From Pseudonocardia sp. 73-21 (lineage in GTDB: Bacteria > Actinomycetota > Actinomycetes > Mycobacteriales > Pseudonocardiaceae), in NCBI RefSeq assembly GCF_001899645.1, contig NZ_MKVV01000083.1, positions 158,581-222,580 on the forward strand: a DNA stretch of 64,000 nt, read 5' to 3'. The notes under the pieces are model-generated. The model ran no database searches, was not told where the DNA came from, and saw only the letters and a program-made list of their open reading frames with translations. The position numbers and the translations under genes were made by a program. Of the stretch, positions 8,404 to 16,879 are shown piece by piece. Position 1 is the stretch's first letter. Each line of letters begins with the position of its first letter.

Positions 8404-9248
8404 ACGGCCCCTCCGCGCAGGCCCCAGATGTTCGCGCGGTCGATCGGGTCGCCGTCGGCCATCCGCTGGTACATCTGCGCGGCGGCCCGGGAGAACCCGT
8501 CGGGCAGGCCCACCGCCGCGAACGCGTCACCGGCCTCCTCCATCTCACCCACCCACCGCCACGCCTTGGCCGCCGCGCGGGTGTCGAGCTGCTCGAGCTT
8601 CGCGACGAGGTCCGTGCCGTCGCGGGCCAGCTCCTCGCGCAGGGCGTCCTCGACGCCGTAGGCCCGGGCCGCCTCCGCGATGGCCAGCCAGATCGTCGGC
8701 AGCGCCTTGCTCTGCGCCGCGAAGCAGGCCTTCAGGCCGCTGGCGGCCCCGATCCCGCCGTCGAGCACGCGGGCGGTGAACGGCGAGCCCGCGAACAGCG
8801 CCGCCACCACCGGCGCCTGCTCCCCCGCGAGCCACAGCACGGTGTGCCCGGGCTCCCACGCGGGTGGCCCGATGATCGCGCCGTCCACCGTGCGGTCGGC
8901 CCCGAACAGCTCGCCGATGCCCGCGACCGTGGCGGGCGAGACGGCGTTGGCGTCGACGTAGAGGGGGCGGCGGTCGCCCGCGGCGGCCGCCACCTGTTCC
9001 GCGACGTCGCGCGCGGCGTCGGGCGGGCACACCGAGATCACCACGTCGGCGCGCCGGGCCAGCTCGGCGAGATCCGGGACGCCCACCAGATCGGCGATCT
9101 CCGCCCGCTTCGAGGTGGTGACGCTGCGCCCCGCCGCCGCCCAGATCACGGCCCCCGCAACGGGCTTGAGGGCGGAACCGACCGAGGCGCCCATGACGCC
9201 GGGGTGCAGGATCCCGATGACGGGCCGGGGGGGCAGCGCGAAGGTCAC
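8400..9248 (-). CDS. NAD(P)-dependent dehydrogenase, 6-phosphogluconate/beta-hydroxyacid-like (DUF1932)
   Basis: A 282-residue protein with an N-terminal Rossmann domain (GILHPGVMGASVGSAL, residues about 12-27) like hydroxyisobutyrate dehydrogenases, and a C-terminal helical DUF1932-type domain with the conserved GIGAASGLKACFAAQSKA segment (K about 167). This family uses NAD(P) to oxidise small hydroxyacids or to reduce imine-like substrates, but many members are uncharacterised. It is a single minus-strand gene whose stop overlaps that of the small convergent gene. Confidence 0.8.
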   Translation of the reverse strand: MTFALPPRPVIGILHPGVMGASVGSALKPVAGAVIWAAAGRSVTTSKRAEIADLVGVPDLAELARRADVVISVCPPDAARDVAEQVAAAAGDRRPLYVDANAVSPATVAGIGELFGADRTVDGAIIGPPAWEPGHTVLWLAGEQAPVVAALFAGSPFTARVLDGGIGAASGLKACFAAQSKALPTIWLAIAEAARAYGVEDALREELARDGTDLVAKLEQLDTRAAAKAWRWVGEMEEAGDAFAAVGLPDGFSRAAAQMYQRMADGDPIDRANIWGLRGGAV

Positions 9249-9322
9249 GGCAGCATCATCGCGCCACAGCCGTCCGGGCGCGCAGGGTGCCCCGGTCCCC
9301 GGACGTCGCAGCCCGTCGGGTC

Positions 9323-9371
9323 ACCTCGCAGCGCGCCGGCGGGCTGCGAGCAGCACCACGTGCTGCGAGGT
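9323..9371 (-). terminator. Hairpin after the YdjM-like gene
   Basis: ACCTCGCAGC at 9323-9332 is the exact inverted copy of GCTGCGAGGT at 9362-9371. It lies 17 bp past the stop of the minus-strand gene at 9388 and before the next minus-strand gene, where a terminator is expected. A second internal stem (AGCAC/GTGCT) lies in its loop. Confidence 0.45.
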
Positions 9372-9387
9372 GGGTGGGGCCGAGGGC

Positions 9388-10269
9388 TCAGGCCCGGGTC
9401 AGGAGGCGTTGCAGCTGGTCGCGCGCCTGCTCCAGTACCGGGGCCACCCCGGGCACCACGAGCGCCACCAGCACGAACACCGCCACCGTCAATGCCGGCG
9501 CCACGAGCCAGGCCTCCACCGCCCCGCCCGTACGGAACCGGAAGGCACGCGGGCTACCCACCGGATACCAGCTGCGCTGCCGGATCCGCAACGGCCACAG
9601 CAGCGGCGCGCCCGACTCGGTGATCGCGTCGCCCGCGGAATGCACCAGCATCCCGAGTGTGATCGCGGTGCCGAGCCAGCCCGCGGTGCCCGCCGTGCCG
9701 CCGGGCACGTACTGCTGCACGGCGAGGGTGAGCCCGGCCGCGATCACCAGGGACGGCGGGCCGGGCACGATCGCGTCGAGGCCCTTGATCGCCAACGCGA
9801 GGCAGACGAACAGCGTGCCGAGCAGGACGGGCTCGCCCCACCGGGCGGAGGCGAGGTTCACGGCCACCCCGAGCAGCACCGCACCGACGACCGTGTGGGT
9901 GAGCCCGCGATGGGTGCCGCGGCCGGTGTCGCGGCGGCCCTTCGTCAGGTCGTACACCAACGCGGACAGCGGCCGGATCACCCGCGACGCCAGCCACGAC
10001 GCCACGGAGAACCGGCGGGTGGCCTCGGAGGACGGGTGGTCGAGGTCCGGGAGCAGAGCGGCCCCCGCGCACACCCCGGCGAAAGTCAGGATCGATCCCG
10101 CGGAGGGCTGGACGTCGGCGATCCGCGGCGCGAACCCCGCGACCGCGAGCCCCAGGGCCGCACCGGACGTGGCATGAGAGACCCCGAGCACCCGAGAACC
10201 GTAGGCGCGCGGCGCGGCACCGGCCGCGAGGCACGCCGTGACCGCCCACCCCGATCGCCACATGGTCAC
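9388..10269 (-). CDS. Inner-membrane metal-dependent hydrolase-like protein (YdjM/DUF457)
   Basis: A membrane protein of up to 293 residues with about five hydrophobic segments. It carries the family signatures: an N-terminal GVSHATSGAALGL, an acidic LPDLDHPSS motif (about residue 90) and HRGLTHT (about residue 140), the His/Asp set thought to bind metal in YdjM/LexA-regulated proteins. The start is uncertain: GTG 10191 would begin just before GVSHATSG and agree better with relatives, whereas ATG 10269 adds 26 residues. The molecular role is not established, and the neighbours give no functional clue. Confidence 0.75.
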   Translation of the reverse strand: MTMWRSGWAVTACLAAGAAPRAYGSRVLGVSHATSGAALGLAVAGFAPRIADVQPSAGSILTFAGVCAGAALLPDLDHPSSEATRRFSVASWLASRVIRPLSALVYDLTKGRRDTGRGTHRGLTHTVVGAVLLGVAVNLASARWGEPVLLGTLFVCLALAIKGLDAIVPGPPSLVIAAGLTLAVQQYVPGGTAGTAGWLGTAITLGMLVHSAGDAITESGAPLLWPLRIRQRSWYPVGSPRAFRFRTGGAVEAWLVAPALTVAVFVLVALVVPGVAPVLEQARDQLQRLLTRA

Positions 10270-10308
10270 CCGTGGCGGTTGTGACGGGTCGGTCGGGGTC
10301 GCGTCGAT

Positions 10309-11298
10309 CTACAGACCCAGGTGGCCCAGAATGCGTTGCGCCGCCAGGGTGGCGGTCAGATCGCCCCCGCGGACCTCGGCCTCCAGCGTCGGCAGCTCCG
10401 CCTGCACCGCAGGGTCCGTCGCGACCCGGTCCAGGAGCTGGTCACGGACCATCGCCCACATCCACTCCACCTGCTGCGTCGCGCGCTTCGGTGACAGCTC
10501 GCCGTGCTCGTCGAGGGTGGCGCGGTGCTCGGTGACCTTCTCCCACACCTCTGCCATTCCGGCCCCGGTCTGCGCGCTGCAGGCCAGTACCGGCGGCTGC
10601 CAGCTCTCGCTGGTGGGCGTCATCATCCGCAGCGCGCCGGCCAGCTCGCGCGCGGCGGCCTTCGCGGGGCGCTCGTGGTCGCCGTCGGCCTTGTTGACCG
10701 CGACGACGTCGGCGAGCTCGAGGATGCCCTTCTTGATGCCCTGGAGCGCGTCGCCGGTGCGGGCGATGGTGAGCAGCAGGAACGTGTCGACCATCCCCGC
10801 GACCGTCACCTCCGACTGCCCCACGCCCACGGTCTCCACCAGCACCACGTCGAAGCCCGCGGCCTCCATCAGCACGATCGTCTCGCGGGTGGCGCGGGCG
10901 ACCCCGCCCAGCGTGCCCGCCGACGGCGACGGCCGGACGAACGCGTTCGCGTCGTTGGCGAGCTTGGCCATCCGGGTCTTGTCGCCGAGGATCGAGCCGC
11001 GGGTGCGCGTGGACGAGGGGTCGACGGCCAGCACGGCGACCTTGTGGCCGGCGCCGGTGAGCATCGTGCCGAGCGCCTCGATGAACGTCGACTTGCCGAC
11101 GCCGGGCACGCCGCTGATGCCCACGCGATGAGCCCCACCCGCCTGCGGCAGCAGCTCCATCAACAGCTGCTGGGCGGCCTCGCGGTGGTCGGCCCGGCGG
11201 CTCTCGACGAGCGTGACGGCCCGCGCGAGCACCGACCGGTTGCCCTCCAGCACCCCCTTGGCGAGCGCAGGGACGTCGACGGCTCGGCGCTCAGCCAC
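10309..11298 (-). CDS. meaB: MeaB/ArgK G-protein chaperone of methylmalonyl-CoA mutase
   Basis: A 329-residue SIMIBI-class GTPase. The P-loop GVPGVGKST is at residues 63-71, the AVDPSSTRTRGSILGDKTRM stretch (about 100-119) contains the MeaB signature, and VETVGVGQSE and NKADG supply the further nucleotide motifs. MeaB guards adenosylcobalamin loading and rescue of methylmalonyl-CoA mutase. It is the last gene of the mutA-mutB-meaB cluster, the classical arrangement. The 69-bp gap to mutB contains a 40-bp palindromic repeat. Confidence 0.93.
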   Translation of the reverse strand: MAERRAVDVPALAKGVLEGNRSVLARAVTLVESRRADHREAAQQLLMELLPQAGGAHRVGISGVPGVGKSTFIEALGTMLTGAGHKVAVLAVDPSSTRTRGSILGDKTRMAKLANDANAFVRPSPSAGTLGGVARATRETIVLMEAAGFDVVLVETVGVGQSEVTVAGMVDTFLLLTIARTGDALQGIKKGILELADVVAVNKADGDHERPAKAAARELAGALRMMTPTSESWQPPVLACSAQTGAGMAEVWEKVTEHRATLDEHGELSPKRATQQVEWMWAMVRDQLLDRVATDPAVQAELPTLEAEVRGGDLTATLAAQRILGHLGL

Positions 11299-11308
11299 AG
11301 AACACCTC

Positions 11309-11348
11309 GTGCGCGGATATCGGTGTCCCGACCCTGATCTCCGCGCAC
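11309..11348. repeat. 40-bp palindromic repeat, copy 1 (mutB-meaB gap)
   Basis: The outer arms GTGCGCGGA (11309-11317) and TCCGCGCAC (11340-11348) are perfect inverse complements, and the inner ATCGG/CCTGAT parts pair weakly. It matches copies at 13555 and 48317 in length and sequence (30 of 40 positions identical to the copy at 48317), and all three are followed by GGG. In the mRNA it would be a stable intercistronic hairpin. Confidence 0.75.
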
Positions 11349-11367
11349 GGGCGCGGTAGCGCAGGTC

Positions 11368-13536
11368 TCATCTGTCCAACGCGGCCGTCAGCTTGGCCAG
11401 CAGCTCGACGGCCGACTCCGCGATCACCGTGCCGGGCGGGAACACCGCCGCCGCGCCCATCTCGAGGAGCGTGGGCACGTCGGCGGGCGGGATCACCCCG
11501 CCCACGATGATCATGATGTCGGACCGGTCGAGCTTCGCCAGCTCGTCGCGCAGCTCCGGCACCAGCGTCAAGTGGCCCGCGGCGAGCGACGACACCCCGA
11601 CGACGTGCACGTCGGCCTCCACGGCCTGGCGCGCCACCTCCGCGGGGGTCTGGAACAGCGGGCCCACGTCGACGTCGAAGCCGAGGTCGGCGAACGCCGT
11701 GGAGATCACCTTCTGGCCGCGGTCGTGGCCGTCCTGGCCCATCTTCGCGACCAGGATGCGGGGCTGGCGGCCCTCCGCCTCCGCGAACTCCTCGACGGCC
11801 TCGCGCGCCCGGGCCACGGCGGGGCTGGTGCCCGATTCCTTCGAGTACACGCCGGAGATGATCCTGATCTGTCCCGCGTGCCGGCCGAACACCTTCTCCA
11901 GCGCGTCGGAGATCTCCCCGACGGTGGCCATCGCGCGGGACGCGTCGACGGCGAGGTGCAGCAGGTTCTGCTCGTCGGTGCGGGTGGAGCCCTCGGCGAT
12001 CCGGGCGGCCGCGTTGGTGAGGGCGGTGAGCGCGGAGTCGACCCGGCGGTCGTCGCGCTCCTCGCGCAGGCGCCGCAGCTTCTCCAACTGCTCGGTGCGG
12101 ACCCCGGCGTTGTCGACCTTGCGGACCTCCAGCTCCTCGTCCGAGGTGGCGACGTACTTGTTGATACCGATGACGGGCTGGCGGCCGGAGTCGATGCGGG
12201 CCTGGGTGCGGGCCGCGGCCTCCTCGACACGCAGCTTCGGGATGCCCTCGTCGATGGCCTGCGCCATGCCGCCGGCCTGCTCGACCTCGGTGATGTGCGC
12301 CCACGCGCGCCGGGCGAGGTCGTAGGTGAGCCGCTCGACGTAGTGGCTGCCGCCCCACGGGTCGATCACGTTCGTGGTGCCGGACTCCTGCTGCAGCAGC
12401 AGCTGGGTGTTGCGCGCGATGCGCGCGGAGAAGTCGGTGGGCAGCGCGAGCGCCTCGTCGAGGGCGTTGGTGTGCAGGCTCTGCGTGTGGCCCTGGGTGG
12501 CGGCCATCGCCTCGATGCAGGTGCGCATGACGTTGTTGTAGGGGTCCTGCGCGGTGAGCGACCAGCCCGAGGTCTGGCTGTGGGTGCGCAGCGAGAGCGA
12601 CTTCGCGTTCTTCGGGTCGAACTGGTGCACCAGCTTCGACCACAGCAGCCGCGCGGCCCGGAGCTTCGCGACCTCCATGAAGAAGTTCATGCCGATCGCC
12701 CAGAAGAAGCTCAGGCGGGGCGCGAACGTGTCGACGTCCAGCCCGGCGTCGATCCCGGCGCGCAGGTACTCGACGCCGTCGGCGAGCGTGTAGGCCAGCT
12801 CCAGGTCGTTCGTCGCGCCGGCTTCCTGGATGTGGTAGCCGGAGATGGAGATCGAGTTGAACTTCGGCATCTCCCGCGAGGTGTAGGAGAAGATGTCGGA
12901 GATGATCTGCATCGAGGGCTGCGGCGGGTAGATGTAGGTGTTGCGGACCATGAACTCCTTGAGGATGTCGTTCTGGATGGTCCCCGTGAGCTGCGCCGGC
13001 TTCACCCCCTGCTCCTCCGCCGCGACGATGTAGAGCGCGAGCACCGGGAGCACCGCACCGTTCATGGTCATCGAGACCGACATCCTGTCGAGCGGGATGC
13101 CGTCGAAGAGCTGGCGCATGTCGTAGATCGAGTCGATGGCCACGCCCGCCATGCCGACGTCACCGGCCACGCGGGGGTGGTCGGAGTCGTAGCCGCGGTG
13201 GGTGGCCAGGTCGAACGCGATCGACAGGCCCTTCTGCCCGGCGGCGAGGTTGCGCCGGTAGAACGCGTTGGACTCCGTGGCGGTGGAGAAGCCCGCGTAC
13301 TGGCGGATCGTCCACGGCTGCGTCGCGTACATGGCCGGGTAGGGCCCGCGCAGGTACGGCGTGATCCCGGGGTAGGTGTCGAGGAAGTCGACGCCGTCGA
13401 GGTCGGCGGCCGTGTAGAGCGGCTTGACGCCGATGCCCTCGGGCGCCTCCCACGTCTCGGGCGCGGGGTCGGGGGCCCACTCACCGGTGGGGGCGCCGGT
13501 CTCCAGCGAGACGGTGGTGAAGTCGGGAATGGTCAT
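11368..13536 (-). CDS. mutB: Methylmalonyl-CoA mutase, large (catalytic) subunit
   Basis: A 722-residue adenosylcobalamin enzyme that interconverts methylmalonyl-CoA and succinyl-CoA. The N-terminal part is the CoA-binding TIM barrel (TQPWTIRQYAGF near residue 75), and the C-terminal B12 domain carries DGHDRGQK (D602-x-H604-xx-G607), the base-off cobalamin ligand motif. The length equals that of catalytic subunits of heterodimeric mutases. The partner small subunit lies upstream and meaB downstream, and palindromic repeats sit in both gaps. It links propionyl-CoA from odd-chain fats, Val/Ile or polyketide precursors to the TCA cycle. In enteric nomenclature this is scpA. Confidence 0.96.
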   Translation of the reverse strand: MTIPDFTTVSLETGAPTGEWAPDPAPETWEAPEGIGVKPLYTAADLDGVDFLDTYPGITPYLRGPYPAMYATQPWTIRQYAGFSTATESNAFYRRNLAAGQKGLSIAFDLATHRGYDSDHPRVAGDVGMAGVAIDSIYDMRQLFDGIPLDRMSVSMTMNGAVLPVLALYIVAAEEQGVKPAQLTGTIQNDILKEFMVRNTYIYPPQPSMQIISDIFSYTSREMPKFNSISISGYHIQEAGATNDLELAYTLADGVEYLRAGIDAGLDVDTFAPRLSFFWAIGMNFFMEVAKLRAARLLWSKLVHQFDPKNAKSLSLRTHSQTSGWSLTAQDPYNNVMRTCIEAMAATQGHTQSLHTNALDEALALPTDFSARIARNTQLLLQQESGTTNVIDPWGGSHYVERLTYDLARRAWAHITEVEQAGGMAQAIDEGIPKLRVEEAAARTQARIDSGRQPVIGINKYVATSDEELEVRKVDNAGVRTEQLEKLRRLREERDDRRVDSALTALTNAAARIAEGSTRTDEQNLLHLAVDASRAMATVGEISDALEKVFGRHAGQIRIISGVYSKESGTSPAVARAREAVEEFAEAEGRQPRILVAKMGQDGHDRGQKVISTAFADLGFDVDVGPLFQTPAEVARQAVEADVHVVGVSSLAAGHLTLVPELRDELAKLDRSDIMIIVGGVIPPADVPTLLEMGAAAVFPPGTVIAESAVELLAKLTAALDR

Positions 13537-13554
13537 CGCGCGCCTCCTGGGGTC

Positions 13555-13594
13555 GTGCGCGGAAATCCGGGCGGGAACACTGTTATCCGCTCAC
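13555..13594. repeat. 40-bp palindromic repeat, copy 2 (mutA-mutB gap)
   Basis: GTGCGCGGA at 13555-13563 pairs with TCCGCTCAC at 13586-13594 with one mismatch. It shares 34 of 40 positions with the copy at 48317. It fills most of the 64-bp gap between mutA and mutB and is in the same orientation as the other two copies. Confidence 0.75.
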
Positions 13595-13600
13595 GGGTGG

Positions 13601-15463
13601 TCACAGGGCGGACCACACCGCGTCGATGGTGGCCAGAGCGTCGCCGCCGGCGTAGAGCTGCGCGTCGACGCCCGGCACGTCGGCCTTGCCGGCGAGCAGG
13701 ACGTAGGTGGCGCCGGCCTCGCGCAGCGCGGCGACGGTGGCCTCGGCGCGCTCGCCGTAGAGCGCATCGGTGCTGCAGAGGACCGCGACCGGCGAGCCGG
13801 TGTCGGTCCAGGCCTTCACCACGTCCTCGACGGTCTCGGTCGGCCCGGCCTCGACGGCCTCGATCCCCCCCGCCTGCAACAGGTTGCGGGCGAAGCCGGC
13901 GCGGGCGGTGTAGGCCGCGAGCGGGCCCAGCGTGGCCAGGAACGCGCGCGGTCGGGCGCCGGACTCGGCGAGCACCGTGTCGGAGCGGTCGCGGTAGGAC
14001 TCGTAGGCCCCGGCGGGGCGGTAGACCGGGAGACCGCCGCCGGCCGCGGCCGGGAGCGGGTCGCGGTGGACCGGCTTCTCGTCGAGGTCGGGGAACTCGC
14101 TGACGCCGGTCAGCGGCACCTTCCGCGTCGCGATGTCCTTCTGGCGCTTCGCACGCACTCCGGCGATCTGCTCGGCCACGAACCCGGAGTCCAGCGCCGC
14201 GACGGCGCCGCCGGCGGCCTCGATCTCCTGGAAGAACGCCCAGGCGGCCTTCGCGAGGGAGTCGGTGAGCGACTCGACGAACCAGGAGCCGCCTGCCGGG
14301 TCGATCACGCGGGCGAGGTGCGACTCCTCCACCAGCAGCGACTGGGTGTTGCGCGCGATCCGCCGCGAGAACGGGGTGGACCGACCCAGCGCCGCGTCGA
14401 ACGGCGCGACCGTGACGGCGTCGGCCCCGCCCACGCCGGCCGCGAACCCGGCGACGGTGCCGCGCAGCAGGTTCACGTAGGGGTCGCGGCGGGTGAGCAT
14501 CGTCGGGGACGCGACGGCGTGCTGGGTCTGTGTGGTCCCCGGCGCGGCGCCGCTCGCCTCCAGCACCCGGGCCCAGACCCGGCGGCCGGCGCGGAGCTTC
14601 GCGATGGTCGGGAACTGCTCGGCGGTGGCGGCGACGCGGAACTCCAGCAGCCGCGCGGCCGCGTCGACGTCCACGCCCGCCCCGGTCAGCGTGCGCAGGT
14701 AGGCGACGCCCGCGGCGAGGGAGAACCCGAGCTCCTGGGCGTCGGACCCGCCCGCGGAGTGCACGGGCAACCCGTCGACGACGATCGCCTTCACCTGCGG
14801 GAACTCCGCCACGACCCGCTGGGCGAGCGGGACGACCGAGTCGAGGTCCGGGCCGGAGCCGGTGCGGGCGCGCACCCCGATCGGGTCGACCCCGAGCGTG
14901 CCGAGCAGCGCGACCGGATCGATCCCGCGCTCGGTGGCCAGCGCCAGGAACTCCTCGGCGCCCCCACCATCGAGCACGATCGGCGCGAGGTCGAGGAACA
15001 CTCCGTCGAGCACGGTGGGCAGGTCGGCCGGGGCGGTGCCGCCGTCGCCGACGGTGAGCCAGATCGAGTTGACGCCGTTCTCGAGGTCGGCGAGCACCGC
15101 GGTGTGGGCGGTCTGCGGGTCGGGCTCGGCGTGGCGTTGCCGCACGTCCCAGCCGTCCGGCACCGGCCCCCGGGCGCGTGCGCCGCGGACGAACGGCTGC
15201 TGCCCCGGCACCCCGGCGGCGGGGAGGTCGGCGACGTCCTCGGCGGTGTAGAGCGGGAGGACCCCGATGCCCTCGGGTGAGGTGCGCACGAGCTTCGCGA
15301 CGCCGGCGCCGGGCTCCGCGTCGTCGGTGATGCGCCGGGACTTCTTCAGCACCCCGTCGACCAGCTCCACCCACTGCTCACGGGAGGCGGCGGGGAACTC
15401 CCCGGCCAGCACGAGCTCGTCGGGTGCTTCAGGTGCGCCTGCTTCTTCGCGGCCGTCGACCAT
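13601..15463 (-). CDS. mutA: Methylmalonyl-CoA mutase, small (structural) subunit
   Basis: A 620-residue paralogue of the catalytic subunit. It keeps the barrel architecture (TSPEGIGVLPLYTAEDV near residue 63, DPYVNLLRGTVAGFAAGVGG) and a C-terminal cobalamin-domain-like fold, but lacks the DxHxxG histidine motif, as expected for the non-catalytic MutA subunit. It is the first gene of mutA-mutB-meaB. The segment upstream to the ferredoxin gene (58 bp) is short, and no cobalamin riboswitch is visible there. Confidence 0.93.
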   Translation of the reverse strand: MVDGREEAGAPEAPDELVLAGEFPAASREQWVELVDGVLKKSRRITDDAEPGAGVAKLVRTSPEGIGVLPLYTAEDVADLPAAGVPGQQPFVRGARARGPVPDGWDVRQRHAEPDPQTAHTAVLADLENGVNSIWLTVGDGGTAPADLPTVLDGVFLDLAPIVLDGGGAEEFLALATERGIDPVALLGTLGVDPIGVRARTGSGPDLDSVVPLAQRVVAEFPQVKAIVVDGLPVHSAGGSDAQELGFSLAAGVAYLRTLTGAGVDVDAAARLLEFRVAATAEQFPTIAKLRAGRRVWARVLEASGAAPGTTQTQHAVASPTMLTRRDPYVNLLRGTVAGFAAGVGGADAVTVAPFDAALGRSTPFSRRIARNTQSLLVEESHLARVIDPAGGSWFVESLTDSLAKAAWAFFQEIEAAGGAVAALDSGFVAEQIAGVRAKRQKDIATRKVPLTGVSEFPDLDEKPVHRDPLPAAAGGGLPVYRPAGAYESYRDRSDTVLAESGARPRAFLATLGPLAAYTARAGFARNLLQAGGIEAVEAGPTETVEDVVKAWTDTGSPVAVLCSTDALYGERAEATVAALREAGATYVLLAGKADVPGVDAQLYAGGDALATIDAVWSAL

Positions 15464-15521
15464 GCGCGGAGTCTAGTGACAGTCGGGGTTGACCGTTCCA
15501 CTCCGAGACGGGTGACACCGC

Positions 15522-15731
15522 TTACTCGGCGAACCGCGGGGACAACTGCAGCGCCATCCGCGGGCAGTCGCGCACGGCCTGCTCGGCGGCTCCGCGCAGG
15601 GCCCGCGGGACGGGCACGTCGGTGGCGGTGAGCGGGTAGCCCCACTCGTCGCGGCCGATGAGCTCGGGCAGGAGCTCGACGCAGCCGCCGCGGCCGCGGC
15701 AGCGGGTCCAGTCCAGGTGCAGGGTCGTCAT
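15522..15731 (-). CDS. Small [3Fe-4S]-type ferredoxin
   Basis: A 69-residue ferredoxin with C11, C17 and C56 in a CxxGxxC ... CP pattern. The position that would hold the fourth Cys of a [4Fe-4S] site is Gly, so a [3Fe-4S] cluster is expected. Actinobacterial ferredoxins of this kind often serve cytochromes P450, but this one is the last gene of a five-gene redox operon and its ATG overlaps the stop of the NuoF-like gene (ATGA), making it the likely electron carrier for that flavoprotein (inference). Confidence 0.85.
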   Translation of the reverse strand: MTTLHLDWTRCRGRGGCVELLPELIGRDEWGYPLTATDVPVPRALRGAAEQAVRDCPRMALQLSPRFAE

Positions 15732-16879
15732 GATCGGGCTCCGAAGACGCGCAGGGCACTGCCGACCAGCCGCACGGTGCCGTCGGGGTGGTGGCAGGCG
15801 CCGCGGCCCTCGGTGAGCCCGGCGAGGCGGTACAGCTCGGCCCGATCATCAGGCCGGCTCCCGTGTCCGGCCGCGACCCGCCCCAGCTCGGCGGCGAGGC
15901 GCGGCAGCCCGTTGACGCACGGTCCGCACTGGCCGGCGCTCTGCCCGGCAAGGTAGGCGGTGATGCGGGCGGTCTCGGCGAGACCCGACGCCCCGGCCGG
16001 GAGCACGATGAGCACCCCCGCGCCCGGTGACGCGCCGAACGTGCCCAGCGACGCCCGGCAGAACGCGGCGCCCGCGACCTCGTGCGGGGCCAGCCAGGCG
16101 CCGTGGAAGCCCCCGACCAGCACCGGGGTCTCGCCACGCGGACCGGCGAGCCCGACGACGTCTCGCAGGGGCGCCCCGTGGTCCACCTCGAACACCCCCG
16201 GCCGTGCGACCGCGCCGCTGATCGTCACCAGCGCGGTGCCGGGCTCGGCCGCGGTGCCGCGGGAGCGGAACCAGGCCGCGCCGGACCGCGCGATCAGCCC
16301 GAGGTGGGCCAGGGTCTCCACGTTCTGGACGAGGGTCGGCCGGCCGTGCACCCCGGACTCCACCACCCGCCGGAACTTGTCCCCGGGCACCGCTCGACGC
16401 CCCTCCAGCCCCGCGACGACGGCCGTCTCCTCCCCGGAGACGAAGTGCTCCCCCGCGGCCACGACGTCGACCGGTACACGGTCGGAGCGCTGCGCCACGG
16501 CCGCCCGCACCGCGGCGACCGCAGCCGGTGTGACCACGAGATGCGCCCGGTCGGCGCCGACCGCGTCGGCCGCCACCGCCAGCCCGTCGAGCACGAGATG
16601 CGGCGCGGTGGTGAGCAGCACCCGATCCTTGGAGCTGGCCGGCTCGCCCTCCGAGCCGTTGCCGACGACGACGGGCGTCCGGCCGGTGACCGTCACCGCG
16701 GCGTTCACGGCAGCGAGCTTGCGCGCCATCGGGAATCCGGCACCGCCGCGCCCGGTGAGGCCGGCGGCCGCGACCTCGGCGATCACGGCGGCTCCGCGCA
16801 GCGGCACCGGGCGCAGCGGCGGGCGTGTCGCGTCCAGGAGCGGGCTGGTACGCACAGGCGGGTCCAGGGTGGCGGTCAT
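15728..16879 (-). CDS. NuoF-like flavoprotein (NADH-binding, SLBB, 4Fe-4S region)
   Basis: A 383-residue protein with the complex-I 51-kDa fold: GLTGRGGAGFP (FMN/NADH loop), NGSEGEPASSKDR, FVSGEETAVVAGLEGRR and TLVQNVETLAHL, then an SLBB-like part and a C-terminal iron-sulfur region. In that region NuoF has SCGxCxPC; here it reads SAGQCGPC plus a later GAC, so the first Cys is Ala and three candidate ligands remain. It is shorter than NuoF (about 430 residues) and not inside a nuo operon. It lies between a heme membrane protein and a ferredoxin in an overlapping operon, so it probably moves electrons between NAD(P)H, ferredoxin and the membrane partner. Direction is unknown. Confidence 0.85.
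   Translation of the reverse strand: MTATLDPPVRTSPLLDATRPPLRPVPLRGAAVIAEVAAAGLTGRGGAGFPMARKLAAVNAAVTVTGRTPVVVGNGSEGEPASSKDRVLLTTAPHLVLDGLAVAADAVGADRAHLVVTPAAVAAVRAAVAQRSDRVPVDVVAAGEHFVSGEETAVVAGLEGRRAVPGDKFRRVVESGVHGRPTLVQNVETLAHLGLIARSGAAWFRSRGTAAEPGTALVTISGAVARPGVFEVDHGAPLRDVVGLAGPRGETPVLVGGFHGAWLAPHEVAGAAFCRASLGTFGASPGAGVLIVLPAGASGLAETARITAYLAGQSAGQCGPCVNGLPRLAAELGRVAAGHGSRPDDRAELYRLAGLTEGRGACHHPDGTVRLVGSALRVFGARS

Noticed and set aside
11572..15280. Long plus-strand frames opposite mutA and mutB
   Set aside because: They are shadows of GC-skewed coding DNA; the minus-strand genes are unmistakable mutase subunits.
15464..15521. Cobalamin riboswitch before mutA or the redox genes
   Set aside because: The gap is only 58 bp and lies downstream of, not before, the relevant starts; no B12-box is seen before cobF either.
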